This document shows, piece by piece, positions 44,600 through 55,367 of a stretch of 64,000 nt of DNA; position 1 is the first letter of the stretch, and the number at the start of each line of letters is the position of its first letter. The notes beneath the pieces were generated by a model. The model was not told the DNA's origin, searched no databases, and saw nothing but the letters and a program-made list of their open reading frames with translations. The DNA comes from Prostheceraeus crozeri (Eukaryota; Platyhelminthes; Polycladida; Euryleptidae). The position numbers were made by a program, and so were the translations under genes. The stretch is from assembly GCA_907163375.1 (NCBI GenBank), contig CAJQUW010010273.1:186001-250000 (forward strand), read 5' to 3'.

Positions 44600-45390
44600 T
44601 TGAATTTAGAAGGGTTGGAAACCCTAGAAAACCTCCAAAAATAGCGAATTTAAATTTTTCAACTTTTTAGCACTACTTATGAAATTTTATAAGTATTCTA
44701 TCACTTAGGGCAGGTCAATAGCTACCGAACTTTTTTGAATCAAGTCAAACGGACTTGTAGAAGCAAAGTTACAAGCCTTTAAAGTTTTGGAGTCTTTTAT
44801 GGCCTGGAGACGAAGGCCATCTCCTGGCGAACCTCTAAGTCTGACGCCTTAGCTGAGTTCAGCAATGAAATTTTCTAAGTCGGTTTCTTACAGAAACCGG
44901 GAATTTGGAATGTCCGAAGCTATCATCGGAGCTCAGAGAGACGACCTACCTTTGACAATCGCTCTCCTCTAAATGAAAAGTCTCTGTCGGTTCCCCGCTT
45001 ATATAGTTTGTGGCGATCAGCTGATGACGTAATACCCATCATCCAAAAACTTTAAACCCGTCTATCTCCGGTTCTAGCGCTCCGATTGACTCTAAATTTT
45101 GAGTGTCATGTTTTCTCGCTCTCCCCTTTCATTTAAGACATCCCTCGACCCTCTACGATGACCAGAAGCCGAGTTAAAACACTCGGTCGTTTTTTCAAAA
45201 AGTGTCAAAATCTTGGAAAATGCGCAAAAACTCGATTTTCAACAGGCTCTCATTTGGAAACGGAGCCTCCCACGCATCTGAAAAGAGTGGATCCTAGAGA
45301 ACAAAGTGCGGTCTTGCCCTAAAAGAAACCCGAGCTCTTCATTCGCTTCCAATCATCCGCTATTAATCGTCAAAGTTGGCTAAAAAAGCG
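44600..45390 (-). other. Right arm of element 2: promoter region homologous to element 3
   Basis: Read leftward, this stretch matches 53430-53790 of element 3. It has 'TTACGTCATCAGCTGATCG', a TATATAAG box (- strand of 44998-45006), and a leader ending at donor GTAGGT (44949-44944). Both elements therefore keep a subterminal promoter firing inward. No ORF is visible here. Confidence 0.65.
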
Positions 45391-45952
45391 ACATTTCACA
45401 TTTGGACTTGAAAAAATCCTAAGGTCTTTCGACCACCGTAGTGAAAAATTTTCGAAAAAATTTTTTGGGCGAATTTCAACCTGAAACCTTGATAGAAGTT
45501 TGTTTCACATGATTCTGAGCAACTTTGGTCTTTTCGACCAATCGATCAACTTGGTCGCTTGAGTCGTTGGGGGGGCGGTTTTTCACCGAAACTTCACCGA
45601 CCCAACTTTTGACGACAAACACGATGGGATGGGTCTCGGAGCCCAATTCCAACATTTTGAAATCTTTTTTTCACGAAAAAATCCTAAGTGTCGAGACCCA
45701 AAGCGACGAACATTTTCGAAAAAACTTTTTGGGCGCATTTCAACCTGAAACCTTGATAGAAGTCTGTTTCACATGATTCTGAACAACTTTGGTCTTTTCG
45801 ACCAATCGACCAACTTGGTCGGTTGAGTCGTCGGGGGGGGGGGCGGTGTCTTCCTCGCGGACCCATTCCTCCCAACACATCCTTGGCGAACTCCCACACC
45901 TTTGGGAGGGCTTTGCACATTTTGGACTTGCGCCTGCCATGGGGTTACTACT
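45390..45952 (-). repeat. Right terminal repeat array of element 2
   Basis: Reverse complement of the left array. It holds about two units of about 260 bp, then the unique end finishing 'CCATGGGGTTACTACT'. The different unit number from the left side shows unequal exchange or slippage after insertion. Confidence 0.85.
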
Positions 45953-45958
45953 AATTAA
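45953..45958. repeat. 6-bp target site duplication AATTAA (right) of element 2
   Basis: Identical to 23991-23996 and directly adjacent to the right end of element 2. From 45959 to about 46535 nothing else is recognisable. Confidence 0.85.
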
Positions 45959-46539
45959 GCCTACAATTAGACTACTACACAGTAATTGGTAATTGTCTGA
46001 AATTGGTTACACTTTCTGAGTAATTGCCACAATCTGATATAGGCCTATACTTGCAATATCGAATTCGAGATCTCGAGATTGAGAGGCGAGATCGAGATTG
46101 AATCCAGTAGTTCACGCTCTTCAAAGATCGACTTTGAAAAGGGGGGAATTAATCACAAGTAGTTGCTCCCACAGATGAGTCGGTGAGTTCTTTTTTGAAA
46201 TCGCTCTACAAATCAAAAATATTGATAAATTCCCATACGTGGGCATGCAGGCAGAAAGAGAGAAGTTATGATCGTATTATGACTACCTCTCTTCTACTCA
46301 ATATATTTTTCAGACATTGTATAATGTAGAGTCTCTTTGAAGCACGTTTCGAAATTGCACTTATCTGATTATGTCATGACAGAGAGTTCTGAAATGATGA
46401 AACCAAGAATGCACATCTGGGACAATGTCGTAAAAATAGGCTTGGTCAACTTGTAATGTAGACCTTTCTATTTCCTGGCATTTTTTAAAATTGAAATTGA
46501 GCGTCAGTCCGGCATTCAGAAACTTGCTTTCAATCGATA

Positions 46540-48510
46540 ATAATAATAATAAAGAGGTGTATATTTTCAAAAAAATAGGAATCGAAGTTGCAAGTGATTT
46601 GGTGTAAGTGAATACAATTACAAGCTAGCATGGCATTGATCAAGCGACATGAAAAAGGAAAAAATGTTCGGGAATGTCTTTATGTTGATGAATACGGAAG
46701 ACAAAAGTGACCCGAGTTTGGTAGACGAGGGTGGACAGGCGGTTCAGAGGATGGTCACGGAGCTCACATTTGCAAAGAAAGCTACAAGTAAGATAATTGT
46801 GTTGTTCACGTAGTGGGGGCATGATTGAACACGAACAACCATCGTGGCAAATTATGCGATGAGCGCGTTTAATGACCGCCTTAGTTTATTCATAATAATG
46901 GGTGATAAATCACCAAATACAGGGGCTGCGTACAGCAACACGGACATTAAGATACCATTAAACACAATAATGAGGTCTTTCTTAGAAATAAATGATTTGA
47001 CAATCCTTAAAATGTGGAGTCTCTTATTGGCAGAACGTATGACGTTGCAGAAATGACTTTTCCACGACAGTGTGTCATTCAAAAGTACGCCAAGGATTGT
47101 CACTGATGAGACCTGTTCTGTGTCGTCATAGATGAGTTGTATTTCAGTCGTTGCTCTCACTGTGTTGAAGTCAGTTGTTTGCACTTGGAGCGATTTAGGT
47201 GCATCTTGTTCTTGTTGATCCTACTTTCAACGATAGCCAAGTTGTTAGGCATGTCATAATCACAATTTATTGACTCTATCAAAGATAGATCATCTACAAA
47301 CTTAATCAATCTGGCATTGGGCACAACGACGGAAAGGGATGACATAAATGAGCTGAATAAATAAGGACCCAACACTTGTGGGACTCCACAGATAACGGCA
47401 CACGGTGGACCTAGCTGACAATTGACGCGACTACGCTGCACCCTCAAGGTTAAGTAAGACTCCAAACACTTCAGAAATCCACAGTTGAAGCCATTTTGGA
47501 AAAGATGATTCACCAAACGGTTATATTGTACCTGATCGAATGCCTTAGACAGATCCAGAAATGTTACTCGAACCGCACGATTTTCATAAAGCTCCATAAA
47601 TTAGGTGATGGTGTGGCACAGGTCAATCAAGGCGCTGGTCGTAGATCCGTGCGGACAAAGGCGTGTTGGTCGCATCCAAATTGAAGAACAAAAGAATTCT
47701 TTATCTCCTCTAATACGATTCTCTCGAATATTTTGGAAATTATGGGAGTCAGTGAAATCGGGTGATAGTCATTGATGGCAGGTTCAGCATACTTATGGAT
47801 GGGGCTTACATAGGCAATCTTCCACAATTCAGGGATCACCATCTTATCAATAGAACACTGGCAGATATGTGTAAGGGGGTCTACAATACACTCTGCACTA
47901 GTAGCAAGGAGGCGAGATGGAATATTGTCTGGACCAGCAGATTGCTTTACTCGAAGGGAAAGCAAGAGACGATGCATCTGATTGCAATTGCAATTGATCT
48001 TCAGATCCCATTTCTCACTCGGCAGCGAAATTAAGTCGTGATCAGCCTCATGATTGAAAGAATCTGCGAACTATATATTAAGGTCAAGCAAAAACTTTGG
48101 ATCAAACTGTTGTCTCTGATTCTTTAAATTTTTATCGCTTATATCATTGACAATATCCCATACGTTCTTTCCTCTATTAACAAGGCGGCCACTCCACGTT
48201 TGCTTAGCTTTCATAATTTCGGTTTTCACTTTATCTTTCAAATGATGATAGCGAGACCAATTTCTATTGCGATATGCAGTCGACCGATCTTGCATTAAAA
48301 GCTTTAAAACAGGAGTCAACCAAGGCTAATCCGTCGCACGAAACACGACGTCTTGCTGAGGAATGAAACTCAATGTGCTGTAAAAAATTTGATGATACGC
48401 ATCGCACTTTTCATTTACATCAGTGGCTTCGTACACCGACTCAAAGTTTGACAATTGAAGATGACTGATCAAGTTAGCTACATGGTTAAGTCGGTAGTCA
48501 AAAACTGTAA
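46540..48510 (-). mobile_element. Decayed 5'-truncated LINE (Jockey superfamily) with (ATT)n tail
   Basis: Leftward coding remnants occur in order. A linker (48319-48071; RYHHLKDKVKTEIMKAKQTW) comes first. The RT N-terminal part follows (47977-47627; SAGPDNIPSRLL, ELWKIAYVSPIHK). The core is next (47597-47157; LDLSKAFDQVQ, GVPQVLGPYLF, FVDDLSL), then the thumb region (47184-46852; VTILGVLLNDTLSWKSHF). They lie in different frames, with frameshifts near 47610 and 47170 and a stop between 48071 and 47977. The APE endonuclease is missing. The element ends in TTATTATTATTATT at about 46540. Confidence 0.8.
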
Positions 48511-48726
48511 TAATAATAATAATTAGGCGTTTATTGATCAAGATTAAAATCACAACATACACAGAAACTCAGTTACAATGATTGGTATGTTCAAATTTGT
48601 ACATATGATGATGAAAAGTTCACTTTAAGTATCTACGAGATCTTGAGTTGTACAAAGCACATGACATAGGTATGAATGAATTCAAGCGACATGAAGTAAG
48701 CAATATGGCAAGAGAAAATGAGTTAA
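48511..48726 (-). mobile_element. 3' end of a second LINE copy with (ATT)n tail
   Basis: Leftward, 'CATGTCGCTTGA' and a terminal ATTATTATTATTATT run resemble the 3' end at 46540-46680, so this is the tail of a related LINE lying head to tail with it. The Penelope element begins right beside it at 48727. Confidence 0.5.
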
Positions 48727-50098
48727 GTAATTGTTCAACGTGGTCATACTTAATCAATAAAATAGCACTAAGCTTCCGAACAGAAACCACGTAATAAAAA
48801 ACCAACAGTTTTTGCAAGGCCTTTCACCTGCGTCTTACAGGCATCTTCAGGCAATTGTGTTATTCTTCACATTTGAGATAAGATATATACATCGTCAATT
48901 AACTTTCAAACATCACTGTCCAAGCATGTCAAATCAATTAGCATATGATATGAAAGGGAATCTTTTCATCAAGTCTTAACAATAGGGAGTCACACCTGCA
49001 AAAGTAACTGATCCCTCGTACCCGCCCCTCACACCAGAGGACCTTTCCATGCCTGGCTAATCTCCCACCTGTTGTTGAAACTCGCCGTCCTCTCAGATAA
49101 CACCGCTTCCTTCACCTTTCTCTTATACCAATGCCCCTCACCAGCTAAAATCCGCCCTTCCCGCCACGCCATCCTATGACCTTCTTCCCAACAATGTTTC
49201 GCTATCTCAGAGGTAGTAATACTTGCTTTTTCAACATTTTTCTGGTGCTCTTTTGTTCTCACCTCCAGACCTCGTTTTGTCTCTCCGATGTAAAATTTGT
49301 CACAATCTGAGCAAGGAATACTGTAAATTATCTCTTTCCTTTCCATTGCCTCCCTCTTTCTTATGAGTCCTTTCCCGATAGAACCGGAATTCTTCTCGAA
49401 CACTTTTATCTTGTGCCTTCTCATAATGTTGTAAATTCTCTCAGACAAATTCTTTTGGTATGGCAAACAGACTACTCCTTCCCAATCATCAACTTTCACA
49501 TCTACATGTATTTCCTCCTTCCTGACTGATCGAAAGCATCTCTCTATGAAACCCCTGCTGTAACCATTCTGCCGAAAAGCCCACTTCAGATGTTCAAATT
49601 CCTCCTCTCTATTGTCACCGTCACATACCTTCATCGCTCGTCTTATCAAACCTTTCAAAACTCCCGACTTGACCCGTTCGCTGTGATTCGAACTTTCATT
49701 AATATATAAGTCCGTGTGTGTTTTCTTTCTGTAGACCTTGGTAATAATTCTTTTTTCTTTTCTCTCTAGCTCTACATCCAAGAATGCCAAACTCCTTGTA
49801 TTCTCGTTTTCTGTTTCGTACGTGAATTTTATATCGGGATGAACCGAATTCATAAATTCCACCAACTCTTCTATGTCTTCCCCATTGCCCTCCACTACAT
49901 CCAAACAGTCATCTACGTAGCGAAGATGCTTCTTTGGTACGACCAGACCTAGTGACCTCGCATTCTCAAATACAGACTCCTCGAAGTCAGCCATAAACAG
50001 ATCTGCCAACACTGGAGCAAGACAGCTGCCGATGCTCAGACCCTTGACTTGCTGATAATTCTCTCCATTAAATTGGAAGAAAGAGGAAAAAATTGTTT
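48727..50098 (-). mobile_element. Penelope-like element, leftward piece (RT end, GIY-YIG, hammerhead)
   Basis: The ORF at 50012-49029 encodes the end of a Penelope-type reverse transcriptase (YVDDCLDVVEG) followed by a GIY-YIG endonuclease (IYSIPCSDCDKFYIGETKRG). Then come the 3' region, a hammerhead-like motif and the start of a repeat unit ending at 48727. It lacks the RT N-terminal part. It is joined head to head with the rightward copy (50106-51894), an arrangement often seen for Penelope insertions. Confidence 0.85.
48811..48856 (-). ncRNA. Hammerhead-ribozyme-like motif of the Penelope element
   Basis: The - strand reads CTGAAGA, a stem GCCTG/CAGG(T) around a 7-base loop, then GAAA, a minimal GGCC stem III, and a flanking TTGC...GCAA stem I. 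CUGANGA...GAAA is the hammerhead core. Minimal hammerheads with very short stem III are known in Penelope repeats. Activity cannot be judged from sequence. Confidence 0.6.
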
Positions 50099-50105
50099 TA
50101 TTGAA

Positions 50106-51894
50106 AAAAAAACTGTTGGTTTTTTATTGCGTGGTTTCTGTTCGGAAGCTTAGTGCTATTTTATTGATTAAGTACGACCTCGTTGAACAATTACGTAGAC
50201 AATGCCTACGGACAGGGGCATCGAGATGTGTTTCGCCTTTGGGAGAAAGAGAATATACGCGTCACAAAGAAGATAGAAAAACTCCAATTCCTTGGAGATT
50301 GCCGAAGTAAGGGACTGATACCTACAACGTTGAGGGTGCAGGTGCCAAAACAAGTGAAGAATCGCGAGAGACTACAACACGACTTCGGCATGCGTTTGCT
50401 AAATGAGGAGAAGAAGCAACTGAAAGCAGAGGTGGAGAATTCGAGGACAAACTTGCGAAAGATGGAGTTGGACATGGAATTGAAATTCACGACTGAAGAT
50501 ATGGAGAAATTACGAACTTTTGTGCAGACGTCTTGTGATCGAACTGCTTAACAGGTGAGGGAGTTACACTGTAAGCGGTTAAGGAATCTAGAGAGGAAGG
50601 AAGGGTGGAAAGGAGGGGGAAAGGTTGTCAAGGACAGTCAGGAACTCAGTTGGAGGAGTCGTCTGGTAGTGGATGAGAGTTCTAGGGGCTTGTCGGTGAC
50701 AGAGAGAGGGGTTTGGAGTTAGGCCTGGGTTTTGAGGTGAGAAATAATAAAGCTGAAGTAGATGAGATCATAGCAGGAGTTGAGGCCGGTCTGAGAACTA
50801 CCGGGAAAAGCGATACGGAAAAAGAAGAGATACGCCACGAGGTGATGAGATCTATCAAGAGAGACAAAAGAAAAATCGAAAGAAATCTGACTAGAGAAGA
50901 GTCGGAAGCTCTGAAGGGGTTGCGTAAGTCTGTTAAAGCCAAAGAGATCAGGATTCTTAATGCTGACAAAGGAAAGGTCACCGTGGTCTTAAATGAATCT
51001 GATTACCAAGCGAAGATGGAAGACATTTTAAGGGACGACAATTATAGAAGAGTGACTGGAAAGAAAGATCCTTGGAAAGAGTCTAGAAAACAGATCATTG
51101 AGCAATTGAAAGTCATGTGTACGAAGGGAGAGTTAAAAGATTCGGAAATAAAGCGACTTCTACCGGCGACCTATGCCTTGCCATACATGTTTGGCCTTCC
51201 TAAGGTGCACAAAGAAGGAACTCCAATGCGACCAGTAGTATGTACGACCGGGAGTTTGACTTCTCCGCTCTCTAAGAAGCTTGTGGAGATTTTGAATGTT
51301 TATAGGAAAGGTGTGGTCAGCAGGGTCAAGGATACAGAGGCACTGTGCATGCAAGTGAAGGAATGGGAACTTGAGGAAGCAGATCGTTTGATTTCGTTAG
51401 ATGTAAAAGCCATGTATCCGTCAGTGCCGATTGAAGGAGCGATCAAGAGTGTAGAAAAGAGACTGAGATCGGATGATACTTTACAGAAGAGATGCAGTTG
51501 GGGAGTAGAGAGTATTCTGGACTTGCTTGAGAAGATTTTGAAATCCTCTTTCTTCCAATTTAATGGAGAGAATTATCAGCAAGTCAAGGGTCTGAGCATC
51601 GGCAGTTGTCTTGCTCCAGTGTTGGCAGATCTGTTTATGGCTGACTTCGAGGAGTCTGTATTTGAGAATGCGAGGTCACTAGGTCTGGTCGTACCAAAGA
51701 AGCATCTTCGCTACGTAGATGACTGTTTGGATGTAGTGGAGGGCAATGGGGAAGACATAGAAGAGTTGGTGGAATTTATGAATTCGGTTCATCCCGATAT
51801 AAAATTCACGTACGAAACAGAAAACGAGAATACAAGGAGTTTGGCATTCTTGGATGTAAAGCTAGAGAGAAAAGAAAAAAGAATTATTACCAAG
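50106..51894 (+). mobile_element. Penelope-like element, rightward piece, interrupted by element 3
   Basis: It starts at the shared 'ACTGTTGGTTTTTTATTGCG', has an N-terminal reading segment (50183-50551; QVKNRERLQHDFGMRLLNEE), and the RT ORF from 50713 (ALPYMFGLPKVHKEGTP, LDVKAMYPSVP, IGSCLAPVLADLFMADFEE, YVDDCLDVVEG). The match to the leftward piece stops at 51894, exactly where element 3 begins, so the GIY-YIG part should reappear beyond the far end of element 3. Over the overlap the two pieces differ at few bases, so the insertion is young. Confidence 0.85.
51889..51894. repeat. Predicted left target duplication ACCAAG of element 3
   Basis: The Penelope sequence reads ...ATTACCAAG and then switches to AGTAGTAAG, the terminal motif shared with element 2 (AGTAGTAAC). 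A 6-bp duplication ACCAAG is expected at the unseen right end. Confidence 0.55.
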
Positions 51895-51914
51895 AGTAGT
51901 AAGTAAAGGTCCAT

Positions 51915-53440
51915 AATAAACACAGCGCGCCCTGAAATGGGGTGGGTCCAATTCAAACACAGCGCGCTCTGAAATGGGGTGGGTCCAATACAAGCACAGC
52001 GCGCCTCGAAATGGCTAGCTCCCATACAAACACAGCGCGCCTGGCCGGCCGCCCAGGTTGGAGTGAGAGGTTGTCTTGGCCGACCGTCCAGGTTGACGTG
52101 GCCGACCGTCCAGGTTGACTTGGTTGACCGAGTTGACTTGGCCGACCGATCAGGTTGATGTGGTGGAGTGAGAGTGTGTTTTGAGGGTGAAGGAGGCACG
52201 GGAGAGTGAAACGGACTTCAGATTCGTGATCAGCGTCAAATTCTGCATCGGTATGGTGAGTTTGAAAGGAATCGGCGAGAAAATATTTTTCTTCAAAATT
52301 TTTCCGAAAAACGACAGAGGTAAAATTGTGGACGTTTTGGGTTGTAGCCTCAAAACGAAGCATCGGATGGGAAAACGGAGGCCAGATTCGGATTCAGCGT
52401 GAAATTCTGCATCGGTATGGTGAATTTGAACGCAATTGGAGAGAAAATTTTTCGCTGACGCCCCCCCCTCTGGACAGCTAGCTTCGATCTTGGCTTCTAG
52501 TGGACGGATTTTGTCGTGCCATAGCTCGTTTGAAAGGTAAGAGTGAGACAAATTCAGTGAAACAAACGGCTTGTTCATATCTGTCTTCGTTTAGATGTGA
52601 GACGCCATTTAATATTTTGGGACATTGGCGAAAAACGACAGAGTTAGAATTTGGGACGTTTTGGGCTGTAGCTTCAAAACGAAGCATCGGATTGGAAAAC
52701 GGATTTCAGATTTGGAATCAGCGTGAAATTCTCTATCTGTATGGTGAGTTTCAAGTCAATCGGAGAGAAAAAATTTTCAACATTTTTCGAAAAAACGACA
52801 GAGTTAGAATTTGGGACGTTTTGGTGTGTAGCGCCAAAACGAACCATCGGATGGGAAAACGGAGGCCAGATTCGGATTCAGCGTGAAATTCTGCATCGGT
52901 ATGGTGAATTTGAACGCAATCGGAGAGAAAAAATTTTCGCTGACGTCCCCCCCCTCTGGACAGCTCGCTTCGATCTTGGCTTCTAGTGGACGGATTTTGT
53001 CGTGCCATAGCTCGTTTGAAAGGTAAGAGTGAGACAAATTCAGTGAAACAAACGGCTTGTTCATATCTGTCTTCGTTTAGATGTGAGACGCCATTTAATA
53101 TTTTGGGACATTGGCGAAAAACGACAGAGTTAGAATTTGGGACGTTTTGGGCTGTAGCTTCAAAACGAAGCATCGGATGGGAAAACGGATTTCAGATTTG
53201 GAATCAGCGTGAAATTCTCTATCAACATGGTAAGTTTCAAGTCAATCGGAGAGTTTCAAGTCAATCGGAGAGAAAAATTTTCAACATTTTTCGAAAAAAC
53301 GAGTTAGAATTTTTGCGATGGCTGCCTACTGTGGAGCCAAAACGAAGCATCGGATGGGAAAACGGAGGCCAGATTCGGATTCAGCGTCAAATTCTACATG
53401 GAAATGGTGTATTTCCAGCTCAATCGGAGTACTAGAACCG
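51915..53440 (+). repeat. Left terminal repeats of element 3
   Basis: First come four short units around 'CACAGCGCGC...GAAATGG' (51925-52045), then GC-rich 'GGCCGACCGTCCAGGTTGAC' units (52050-52160). From 52190 on are long units: 52475-52957 and 52958-53340 repeat 'TTCGATCTTGGCTTCTAGTG' about 483 bases apart, with internal 'CGAAAAACGACAGAG' and 'AACGAAGCATCGGATGGG' words. It is related to 24918-25165 of element 2. ORFs here are repeat shadows. Confidence 0.8.
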
Positions 53441-53476
53441 GAGATAGACGGGTTTTTAGTGTTTGGATGATGGGTA

Positions 53477-53565
53477 TTACGTCATCAGCTGATCGCCACA
53501 CACTATATAAGCTGGGAACCGACAGAGACTTGTCATTCAGACGAGAGCGATTGTCAGAGGTAGGT
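53477..53565 (+). promoter_or_regulatory. Subterminal promoter, leader exon and splice donor of element 3
   Basis: In order: TTACGTCA (CRE/ATF-like, 53477-53484), the palindrome ATCAGCTGAT (53484-53493), TATATAA (53504-53510), a leader of about 25-30 bases and donor CAGAG|GTAGGT (53560). The same order occurs on the - strand in element 2 (45030-44944). The gene that it drives is not identified. Confidence 0.6.
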
Positions 53566-54910
53566 CGTCTCTCTGAGCTCCGATGATAGCTTCGGACATT
53601 CCAAATTCCGGGTTTCTGTAAGAAACCGACTTAGAAAATTTCATTGCTGATATCAGCTAAGGCGTCAGACTTAGAGGTTCGCCAGGAGATGGCCTTCGTC
53701 TCCAGGCCATAAAAGACTCCACTACTAAAAAGTTGAAAAATTTAAATTCACTAGTTTTGGAGGTTTTCTGGGGTTTTCGACCCTGCTGAAGTCAATGAAA
53801 GCATTTTTAATGATGTCTGAGCCAGTCGTCTCATGCTATAAGCGGCTTTTCACTGAAAGCGAGCAAGACACGGAGAGTTTTGCTGTAATATTCCACTGAC
53901 AGGGTGTTCCTTCGGGACGGCGGACGATGCCGTAGTGATAAGTGTGGCAAGGGAGTGTGTCATAGTTTAGACCGTAACCGCTGGGACAACTCATGTCTCA
54001 TGTTGGGCATTTGACACAGTTCTCAACGTAGCACTTTGAACGCCAATCGGTTGAGTCTTAGCTATCTTGTCATGGGTGGCCTCTAAACATCTCCATTGCA
54101 AAACGCTAGTGAATCAAGCTCTCTACGGCTTGCTATCAAGCTGATCAAAGCAATAACTTGGGATGTTTCCTCAAGGTTTTCAAGTATGCTGAGTTCAAAT
54201 CTGCTATCAGATTTCAAATTTAACTAAGTCTAAGGCAGCTTTGAGGGGTTAGATCCCAGCTACTGTTCACTACCTTTGACTCGGCGTTGCTGTTACCACT
54301 TCGGGGCAGTGACAATGATGTCTTCAGCTGTAAATAGCGGGTATCGGGGAAGATCTCTCACTTCCCTAGTGATCAGTACAAGGCCTTCGGGCTGTCGACG
54401 GGATCGAGTGCCACTCACTACACTCAAATCTATCATTCCTCACTAAGTGTAAATTACTGACTATACATTTGTCCTGCTATCGGGTTGTTTTGACTTGCTA
54501 TCTAGTTGAATAGTCTCTTGCTATCAAGAGATTCACTTCTGCTCATAAAGCACATCATCGCTGTAATACCTCCTTTGCTCGAGCGTTCCTTCGGGACGGC
54601 GGGTACTACCGTAGAGGGATTGTGTTGCACGGGTTGTTCGTCGTTTGTTAGACCGAAACCTCTGAGCCGTTGCTCATGTTGGGCGTTCGACTTCATACTC
54701 AACGTGACGCTTTCTCTCGCCAGGTCAGAGTACTTCAGCCATTCGACAAAGGTTAGTTTTTATGATATGGAGTAGAGTGAAATGTAATTCATTAGATGCC
54801 CCTTCAATGATTGCTCCCATGATAAACGTTGATGAGACAAATGAAATGATTCTCATCTTCCCTTTTCAGTGATTGAAATCTACTAACACACTACCGTATA
54901 ATCGTCCACT
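53566..54910 (+). other. Non-coding leader region with alpha modules and GCTATC hairpins
   Basis: No convincing ORF. Alpha module copies lie at about 53885-54035 and 54560-54735 (GTTCCTTCGGGACGGCGG ... CCGTAG ... CTCAACGT). Hairpins with a CTAT loop closed by G-C lie at 54128-54141 (GCTTG/CAAGC), 54197-54214 (AAATCTG/CAGATTT), 54473-54484 and 54515-54530 (CTCTTG/CAAGAG). The segment 54490-54790 is an inverted near-copy of 37470-37760. Confidence 0.65.
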
Positions 54911-55017
54911 ATGGGGCAAGACATGATAGAGCCTCCACGCGGTTTGCCCTGGGCAGTCTTTAGACTGGCGAATACTATCATTAAGTTGAATCTGCTATCA
55001 GTCAACTTGAACGTTGC
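54911..55017 (+). repeat. Beta spacer, copy 1
   Basis: A 107-bp module from ATGGGGCAAGACATGATAG to TTGAACGTTG. It contains hairpins CAGTC-TTTA-GACTG (54954-54967) and AAGTTGA...TCAACTT (54983-55008) capped by CTG-CTAT-CAG. It directly precedes the TATA box of the next ORF. Unlike copies 2 and 3 it has no histone-like stem-loop in front. Confidence 0.8.
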
Positions 55018-55032
55018 GTCGCGTTAGAGGGG

Positions 55033-55040
55033 TATATAAA
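55033..55040 (+). promoter_or_regulatory. TATA box of cassette ORF 1
   Basis: TATATAAA lies 32 bases before the ATG at 55072, followed by 'CTTCTCATT/CTCTCATT'-like leader words also present before cassette ORF 2. Confidence 0.65.
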
Positions 55041-55071
55041 CCACTGCCTCTCATTTCATTTCATTTCAATC

Positions 55072-55338
55072 ATGCAGACGCCGAACAGTCAAGTCAGCTC
55101 TCCTCGCGGACCGCAGTTAAGGCCGCGAAATTTATTTGAGGAGTTTGTCAGGCTAGAGGAGCAAGACAGAGTTTATAATAATCTTGCTCGGATTGGCAAT
55201 CCGATGACAGCAACTGCTGTCAATCCAACGGAATGGCGCTACATTCCACTTTTTAGCCATGTACCAGTTAGTGTGGAAGTCGACAGTGCTACCAAAGAGA
55301 GAGTCAAAGACTCTCTCAGCAGAATTGGTAGGGTGTAA
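55072..55338 (+). CDS. Cassette ORF 1 (88 aa), unknown
   Basis: The product starts MQTPNSQVSSPRGPQLRPRN, has a charged helix (FEEFVRLEEQDRVYNNLARI) and ends in a strand-rich part (WRYIPLFSHVPVSVEVD) and a short helix (ERVKDSLSRIG). No family is recognised. It is bracketed by a beta spacer plus TATA box upstream and a histone-like stem-loop 29 bases after the stop. The neighbour ORF has the same flanks but unrelated sequence. Expression as a short unspliced, non-polyadenylated mRNA is inferred. The frame looks whole. Confidence 0.6.
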   Translation: MQTPNSQVSSPRGPQLRPRNLFEEFVRLEEQDRVYNNLARIGNPMTATAVNPTEWRYIPLFSHVPVSVEVDSATKERVKDSLSRIGRV

Positions 55339-55367
55339 GATGACGTTACTCCCGAGAACGAACCACC

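Larger units (their letters stand above)
23997..45952. mobile_element. Element 2: Polinton-related PolB element without visible capsid genes (fossil, both ends present)
   Basis: The ends are inverted copies starting AGTAGTAACCCCATGGCAGG (left) and its complement (right), flanked by AATTAA on both sides. The 5'-AG start and 6-bp duplication fit Polintons. The span is 21956 bp, including a LINE of about 3.8 kb. Parts in order: left repeats, family-A protein, Pro-rich ORF, OB-like protein, zinc protein, exonuclease-like gene, second family-A, second OB-like, TBP-like, regulatory tandem repeat, minisatellite, PolB (-), third family-A, coiled-coil gene (-), LINE, right repeats. No capsid, ATPase, protease or integrase gene was found. 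It is broken, with roughly ten breaks, so it is older than element 1 or the MULE. Confidence 0.85.

Noticed and set aside
23997-45952. An integrase or capsid gene in element 2
   Set aside because: I looked for HHCC/DDE integrase and double jelly-roll motifs on both strands and found none. Family-A and OB-like proteins show no such motifs.
51789-53173. Several - strand ORFs of 69-142 codons
   Set aside because: They follow the period of the terminal repeats of element 3 and repeat each other nearly verbatim; they are shadows of tandem DNA repeats.
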